From: an uncultured Opitutia bacterium
Lineage (GTDB): Bacteria > Verrucomicrobiota > Verrucomicrobiia > Opitutales > UBA953
NCBI GenBank assembly: GCA_903910245.1
Contig: CAIVYX010000222.1
Coordinates: 1-11,012 of the forward strand
Direction: 5' to 3'
Length of the DNA: 11,012 nt
Under the pieces are notes generated by a model. That model saw only the letters and a list, made by a program, of their open reading frames with translations. It ran no database searches and was not told the DNA's origin. Positions 7,236-11,012 of the stretch are shown piece after piece. A program made the position numbers and the translations under genes. The stretch's first letter is position 1; the number at the start of each line of letters is the position of its first letter.

Positions 7236-9320
7236 TTATTGGGCGACGCGGACGTTACGGAAGCCGGCGGTGGCCCCGAAGACGAGTAGGTCGAGTGACG
7301 TCTTGTCCTTGCCGAGGCTGGGATGCTTGCCCTTGAAAATCTGGTCGTTGACCTGGACGGTCACTTCTTCGCCTTTGAAGGTCAGTCGGACCGGGACCCA
7401 TTCGCTGGCCGCGAGCTTCAGGTTCTTCTTGGCGATGTCTTCGGTGGCCGTGGCGGGCTCTCCCTTCGATGGATTCTTGGTGAGGATCGCGGACGCGCGT
7501 GAAATCACCAGACGGAAGCCGGCGTCGCCGGCACCGAAACGAAGCGAGACGCGGTTCGCGCCCTGCAGGTTCAGTTCGCAATCGAGGACGCCGTCACCGA
7601 ACGCAAGCGGCGTGCGCAGTGACGCCGGTTTCTCCGAGCCGCCCTTGGGCTGGGCGAACACGCCACCGTCGCGCGTGGTCCATTCGCCGGCGGAGGCGAG
7701 CCAAGGTTTGCCAGGGAGATTCGTCAGAGACTCATTGAGCACGACCTTGCCCGTGAGAGAAGGCAGAGTGGCGATGCGTGCGTGGGTGGGCTTCACGTCC
7801 GCCGGAGGAAGTTCGCGGCTGTAGCCGCCATCGCGATAGCGTCGGAGGAGGTCCTTCATTTCAGCCACGACCTCAGGGTGCTCGGCTGAGACGTCCTTGG
7901 TCTCGCTCGGATCGGCCAAGGTATCGTAGAGCTGCGGGTGAAACTGGTCTTTACGGTTCTTGCGGACGCTGTCCTTGATTTCTTCGACGGGCACGCCTTC
8001 GATCCACTTCCAGCGGCCTTTGCGGACCGCAAACGTCCCGTCAGCGCTATGGACGATCATGTCCTCGCGGCCTTTGGCGTCGGCGGAGCCCAGGAGCACG
8101 GGCAGGAAGCTGCGGCTGTCTTCGACGCCGGCTTCCTTGGCGGGGAGCGGCGTGCCGACGATTTCGGCGGTCGTCGCCAAGATGTCGACCACGCTGACCA
8201 TCTGCGTGGCGGTGGAGCCGGCGGGCACCTTGCTGGGCCAGCGGGCGATGAAGGGCACCTTGAAGCCGCCCTCCCAGACGTCGTGCTTGCTACCGCGGAG
8301 CACCCCATTGATCTTCAGTCCCGCCTTGGAGGCGGTCGTCTGCAGCAGTCGCTCGTTCTCCGGCCGGTACACGCCGCCGTTGTCGCTGGTGAAGATCACC
8401 AGCGTGTTCTCCGTCGCACCCATCTTATCGAGGGTGGAGAGGATGCGGGCGACGCTCTGGTCGAGTTCATGGATCCAGTCGCCGTAGGGGCCGGCCGCGC
8501 TCTTGCCGGCGAGGTCTTTGTCGGGAGTGATCGGGTTGTGGACGGCGACGGGCGCGAAGTAGAGGAAGAAGGGCTGGTCCTTGGGCTGGGCTTCGAGCCA
8601 GGTCGTGGCTTTGTCGGTGAGCACCTTCATGACCCGCTCTTTCTTCCGGCGTGGCGCATCCAGTTCGAGGATCTTCGACCGCCCGTTCTCCGTATCCTCG
8701 GGTCCGTAGGTCGATTGGAAGTCGTCGCTGTCGGCCGCTGGGCCGGCCACCTTCATGCCGGCGGGAATCTGGCCGGAGCGCAGGCCGTAGACGAAGCGGT
8801 CCTCGACGTAGACGCCCGTGAGGTCGCCGTGGTTACTCGGCACGCCGAAATGATAATCGAAGCCGATGTCGAGCGGACCCGGGGAGAGTTCGGCCTGGTA
8901 ATCCGTGCGCCACTTCGGGTCTTCGTTCTCCCGGCCATAACCGAGGTGCCATTTACCCACGGCGGCGGTGCGGTAACCCTTCGCTTTCAGCAGGGAGGCC
9001 AGATTCACGCGGGTCGGCTCGATGTGCAGGGGCGAGAACGTGCCGAGCACTTCATGCTTCAGCGAGGTGCGCCAGCAGTAGCGGCCGGTGAGCAGCGAGT
9101 AGCGGGTGGGGGAGCAGACGGAGGACGTCGTATTGCCGTCGGTGAAGCGGCGGCCTTCGGCGGCGAGCCGGTCGATCGCGGGCGTGCGGATCAGTTTGGG
9201 GTCCGCGCCGTAGCAGCCGGCGCTCCCGTAGCCGTAGTCATCGGCGAGGATGACGACGATGTTGGGGCGGTCGGCGGCGGACGCCGTCAGCGTGAGGAGG
9301 AGGGCGAGCAGGGGGCGCAT
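7236..9320 (-). CDS. Secreted sulfatase, CSPTR motif, with C-terminal jelly-roll domain
   Basis: A 694-residue exported S1-type sulfatase, longer than usual because of an added C-terminal domain. The signal peptide is MRPLLALLLTLTASA (residues 1-15). The catalytic domain carries Asp27-Asp28 in ILADDYGYG, formylglycine Cys69 in CSPTR, Lys123 and His125 in GKWHLGYG, His261 in VAVHNP and Asp313-Asn314 in FTSDNGG. Thr in the fourth place of the CxPxR motif departs from the textbook Ser/Ala, although I recall it in other bacterial sulfatases. Residues about 524-694 form a second domain with the alternating strands of a concanavalin/LamG or DUF1080-like fold (GEWTTRDGGVF, GDGVLDCELNL, WVPVRLTFKGEEVTVQVND), which probably binds the glycan. 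The start follows the previous stop by 4 bases; GAAGGA about 10 bases upstream may serve as the ribosome site. The sulfate ester it cleaves is not known. Confidence 0.93.
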   Translation of the reverse strand: MRPLLALLLTLTASAADRPNIVVILADDYGYGSAGCYGADPKLIRTPAIDRLAAEGRRFTDGNTTSSVCSPTRYSLLTGRYCWRTSLKHEVLGTFSPLHIEPTRVNLASLLKAKGYRTAAVGKWHLGYGRENEDPKWRTDYQAELSPGPLDIGFDYHFGVPSNHGDLTGVYVEDRFVYGLRSGQIPAGMKVAGPAADSDDFQSTYGPEDTENGRSKILELDAPRRKKERVMKVLTDKATTWLEAQPKDQPFFLYFAPVAVHNPITPDKDLAGKSAAGPYGDWIHELDQSVARILSTLDKMGATENTLVIFTSDNGGVYRPENERLLQTTASKAGLKINGVLRGSKHDVWEGGFKVPFIARWPSKVPAGSTATQMVSVVDILATTAEIVGTPLPAKEAGVEDSRSFLPVLLGSADAKGREDMIVHSADGTFAVRKGRWKWIEGVPVEEIKDSVRKNRKDQFHPQLYDTLADPSETKDVSAEHPEVVAEMKDLLRRYRDGGYSRELPPADVKPTHARIATLPSLTGKVVLNESLTNLPGKPWLASAGEWTTRDGGVFAQPKGGSEKPASLRTPLAFGDGVLDCELNLQGANRVSLRFGAGDAGFRLVISRASAILTKNPSKGEPATATEDIAKKNLKLAASEWVPVRLTFKGEEVTVQVNDQIFKGKHPSLGKDKTSLDLLVFGATAGFRNVRVAQ

Positions 9321-9324
9321 AAGG

Positions 9325-10824
9325 TTATTTTCCTTCGGCGGCCCATTTCTTCATCTGGGCGATATTGCCTTCGATCACGGGGCTACCCTTGCCGACGTAA
9401 GGCTTCATGTCGCTGTCATACATGGCCATGGATTCCGGGGCGGGGTCCTTGGTCGCGACGAGCTTGGCGTCGAGGCGACGGCGGTGTTCGGCCAGTACGG
9501 CTGCGTAAGCCGGATCGGCTGCCAGGTTGCGGACCTGCCAGCGATCGGCGGCGAGTTCGTAGAGTTCCTCGCGAGGGCGGGTGGGGCTGAAGAGGAGTTT
9601 CTCGGAGAGTTCCGAAAGTTTGCCGGCGGTGTGCAGGGCGCGGAGCTGTTGGACGATCGCCTTGCCGTCCTTGTAGGCGCAGGGCTGCAGGTGCGGACGC
9701 TCCGGATGATAGTTGCGGATGTAGATGAACTTGTCCGTGCGCAGGCTGCGGATCTTCTCAGTGGTCTCGTCGCAGCGGTCGCGGGCGGAATACGCTTCAT
9801 CGCGCTTCACATAGTTAGACGCGAGGATGTCCTTCCCCTGCATCCAGGCCGGGACGCCGAGGCCGGCGGCGGCGAGCGAGAGCGCTGCGAGGTCGATGTG
9901 TTCGACGAGGTCTGGGCGCACCTGCCCGGCGGCGACGCCGGGGCCGCGGATGATGAGCGGCACGTGGGCGCCTTCCTCGTAGAGGAACTGCTTGCCGCGG
10001 GCGTGGCTGATGCCGTGGTCGGTCATGAAGACGATCAGCGTGTTCGCCAACTGGCCTTCCTTTTCGAGGCGGGCGAGCACTCGTCCGACGTGCAGGTCGG
10101 TCATGCGGACGGCGTCGAGGTAATCGGCCCAGTCTTGCAGTAGCACCGGGTCGCGCGGGTAGTAGGGCGGCAGGGTGACCTTGCTGGGGTCGGTGACGCC
10201 GCCCAGTTCACTGACGACATGTTCACGAAATTTTACTCGGGCGGCTTCTTGGCCTTCACGCAGCTTTCCGCCGTTCAGCTGGACCTGCATGAAGAACGGC
10301 TGCCCTGGCTTGCGGCCAGCCCAGTCATGCGAGTCGTAGATGGCCGGATCCCATTCGAAGTTATAGTCCGTCTTGCCGAGGCGGTTACCCGCGCCGCCCG
10401 TCTTGGCCTTCTTGCCCTTGCCGGCACCGAAGGGCAGGCCACGGAAGTCGAGGTCAGTCAGGCCGCTGCCGATACAGGTGTAATAGCCGCCTTGCTGGAA
10501 GAGCTTCGGGGTCGGTGTGACCTCGGCGGGGAGGTTGATCTTCAGTTCGCCGCGTCCGCTGCGGTGGTGTTGCGCGCCGATGGTCGTCTGATACATCCCA
10601 GTGACCAATGCCGAGCGGCAGGGCGAGCAGACCGGCGCTGTCACGTAAGCGCGGCTAAAGCGGGTGCCTTCTTTCGCTAGCCGGTCGACGTGCGGGGTGG
10701 CGATGGTCGTCTCACCGTAACTCCCGAAGTTCGCGGACATGTCGTCGACGACGAACCACAGCACATTGGGGCGGTCGGCGGCGGACGCCGTCAGGGCTAA
10801 GATTAGGCAGAGCAGGGGGCGCAT
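9325..10824 (-). CDS. Secreted sulfatase, heparan N-sulfatase-like, CSPCR motif; first gene of the operon
   Basis: A 499-residue S1-type sulfatase. The ATG at 10824 is chosen over one at 10887 because it begins directly with a signal peptide (MRPLLCLILALTASA) that matches its neighbour; the longer form adds 21 residues and starts inside a palindrome. Metal-binding Asp27-Asp28 lie in FVVDDMSANFG. The formylglycine site is Cys66 in APVCSPCRSAL, with the unusual Cys69 in the fourth place of CxPxR. Asp269-His270 (MTDHGISHARGKQFLYEEG) replace the more common Asp-Asn. The GKWH block is absent after GYYTC; instead a Gly/Lys-rich stretch (about 132-150) leads to LGKTDYNFEWDP, which may supply the lysine. 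These traits fit the branch near heparan N-sulfatase (SGSH-like), but the substrate is not proven. No Shine-Dalgarno is visible (ACCTCCACCCCC before ATG). The gene starts 39 bases after the T-run of the upstream terminator, so the operon promoter must lie in or near that hairpin. Confidence 0.92.
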   Translation of the reverse strand: MRPLLCLILALTASAADRPNVLWFVVDDMSANFGSYGETTIATPHVDRLAKEGTRFSRAYVTAPVCSPCRSALVTGMYQTTIGAQHHRSGRGELKINLPAEVTPTPKLFQQGGYYTCIGSGLTDLDFRGLPFGAGKGKKAKTGGAGNRLGKTDYNFEWDPAIYDSHDWAGRKPGQPFFMQVQLNGGKLREGQEAARVKFREHVVSELGGVTDPSKVTLPPYYPRDPVLLQDWADYLDAVRMTDLHVGRVLARLEKEGQLANTLIVFMTDHGISHARGKQFLYEEGAHVPLIIRGPGVAAGQVRPDLVEHIDLAALSLAAAGLGVPAWMQGKDILASNYVKRDEAYSARDRCDETTEKIRSLRTDKFIYIRNYHPERPHLQPCAYKDGKAIVQQLRALHTAGKLSELSEKLLFSPTRPREELYELAADRWQVRNLAADPAYAAVLAEHRRRLDAKLVATKDPAPESMAMYDSDMKPYVGKGSPVIEGNIAQMKKWAAEGK

Positions 10825-10863
10825 GGGGGTGGAGGTAAGTTGGGCGTAAAGTCGTGACGGTGC
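10825..10863 (-). promoter_or_regulatory. Leader of the seven-gene operon; probable promoter region
   Basis: This short stretch separates the terminator hairpin from the first sulfatase start and must hold the transcription start if the seven genes form their own unit. A TTGCAC (10865-10860, minus strand), overlapping the T-run, could be a -35 box, but the sequence 17 bases on (CAACTT) is a poor -10 box. I see no convincing sigma-70 promoter and no second palindrome. Transcription could use a sigma factor with a different consensus, or partly read through from upstream. Confidence 0.25.
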
Positions 10864-10907
10864 AAAAACAATGGGGTCAGACCCCATTAATAGGGTCTGA
10901 CCCCATT
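10864..10907 (-). terminator. Rho-independent terminator behind the gene at 10930
   Basis: Read on the minus strand, the GC-rich stem of the palindrome is followed at once by TTGTTTTTG. It starts 22 bases after the stop codon at 10930, a usual distance for an intrinsic terminator. It would separate that gene from the sulfatase operon. The terminator role is inferred; the stem and the T-run are seen. Confidence 0.55.
10870..10907. repeat. 38-bp near-perfect palindrome with GGGGTCAG core (REP-like)
   Basis: Bases 10870-10884 and 10893-10907 are perfect 15-bp inverted repeats; the 8 bases between them contain ATTAAT, so the whole 38 bp is palindromic apart from one C/A mismatch. Its first half is itself a palindrome, AATGGGGTC-A-GACCCCATT, and a third half-site, GGGGTC, follows at 10908-10913. 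The GGGGTCAG core also occurs in the arms of the 161-274 element at the other end of the operon. I recall GGGGTCAGACCCC-type palindromes as dispersed repeats in several bacterial genomes, but have not verified that here. Confidence 0.75.
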
Positions 10908-10929
10908 GGGGTCGGAATGTTACGTCAGG

Positions 10930-11012
10930 CTAGTTGCCTGATTTTTCCTTCAGGATGGTCTCGGCGACCTTCTGGGAGATGAGGTCGTAGGCCGGTGCCT
11001 TCCAATGGGTCA
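10930..11012 (-). CDS. C-terminal end of an unidentified protein
   Basis: The last 26 codons of a gene entering from the right edge end at a TAG (10932-10930). The readable peptide begins THWKAPAYDLISQKVAETIL and ends in KEKSGN. A THW or DxxHW followed by a helix of the type AYDLISQKVAETI resembles the C-terminal block V region of SGNH-type hydrolases and AlgJ/AlgX-like acetyltransferases, where Asp and His complete the catalytic triad, but 26 residues are too few to decide. The reading frame, the termination just before a hairpin and the shared strand support a real gene end. Confidence 0.55.
   Translation of the reverse strand, partial: THWKAPAYDLISQKVAETILKEKSGN

Larger units (their letters stand above)
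279..10824 (-). other. Putative seven-gene sulfated-glycan operon
   Basis: Seven genes run in one direction with junctions, in transcription order, of 4 bases, 4 bases, a 4-base ATGA overlap, a 38-base overlap, 5 bases and 15 bases. No internal terminator or promoter-sized gap exists. A hairpin with a T-run lies before the first gene, and a long inverted repeat follows the last. Six of the seven products carry signal peptides; the exception is the TPR-GT41 enzyme. The common transcript is inferred from spacing. Confidence 0.75.

Noticed and set aside
7938..9590. Open frame of 550 codons on the plus strand
   Set aside because: It is antisense to two sulfatases with intact motifs, spans their junction and shows no recognisable domain.
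10843..10865. TTGCAC as -35 box of a sigma-70 promoter
   Set aside because: No acceptable -10 box 16-18 bases downstream; kept only as a weak possibility in the leader entry.
10825..10887. N-terminal extension of 21 residues on the first sulfatase
   Set aside because: It would start inside the palindrome and bury the signal peptide; the ATG at 10824 matches the other exported proteins.

Overview
The window is GC-rich and almost fully coding, with every supported gene on the minus strand. Seven genes from 10824 down to 279 are packed with gaps of 4 to 15 bases or with overlaps, so they look like one long operon read right to left. The mix of secreted S1-type sulfatases, secreted SGNH and alpha/beta hydrolases, DUF1080-type (PF06439) jelly-roll domains and a TPR-SPINDLY (GT41) glycosyltransferase, with mostly poor Shine-Dalgarno sites, suggests a bacterium of the PVC superphylum, most likely Verrucomicrobiota. 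This is inferred from gene content only; there is no rRNA or other marker gene here.

Layout from right to left, in the direction of transcription. At 11012-10930 is the C-terminal end of an unidentified gene. Next, at 10907-10864, is a near-perfect 38-bp palindrome followed by a T-rich run, which would end that transcript. Then come sulfatase 1 (formylglycine motif CSPCR), sulfatase 2 (CSPTR) with a C-terminal jelly-roll domain, a secreted alpha/beta-hydrolase esterase, a secreted six-bladed beta-propeller protein, a cytoplasmic TPR-GT41 glycosyltransferase, sulfatase 3 (CSPSR), and an SGNH esterase fused to a DUF1080 domain. After the last stop codon lies a 114-bp nested inverted repeat, then two small palindromes, then the start of a TauE/SafE-family membrane exporter that runs off the left edge.

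How the genes may work together (inference): the exported enzymes could strip sulfate esters (three sulfatases with different active-site motifs) and acyl esters (two serine esterases) from a decorated polysaccharide outside the cytoplasm. The TauE/SafE protein could move a sulfur oxyanion across the inner membrane. No glycoside hydrolase, lyase, TonB-type importer or formylglycine-generating enzyme lies in the window, so backbone cleavage, uptake and sulfatase maturation must be encoded elsewhere. The propeller protein and the GT41 enzyme, with reading frames overlapping by about 38 bases, are the pieces a standard sulfated-glycan locus does not explain.

Non-coding DNA is limited to 108-278 and 10825-10929, plus gaps of 15 bases or less. 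No tRNA, rRNA, CRISPR array or transposase gene was seen.
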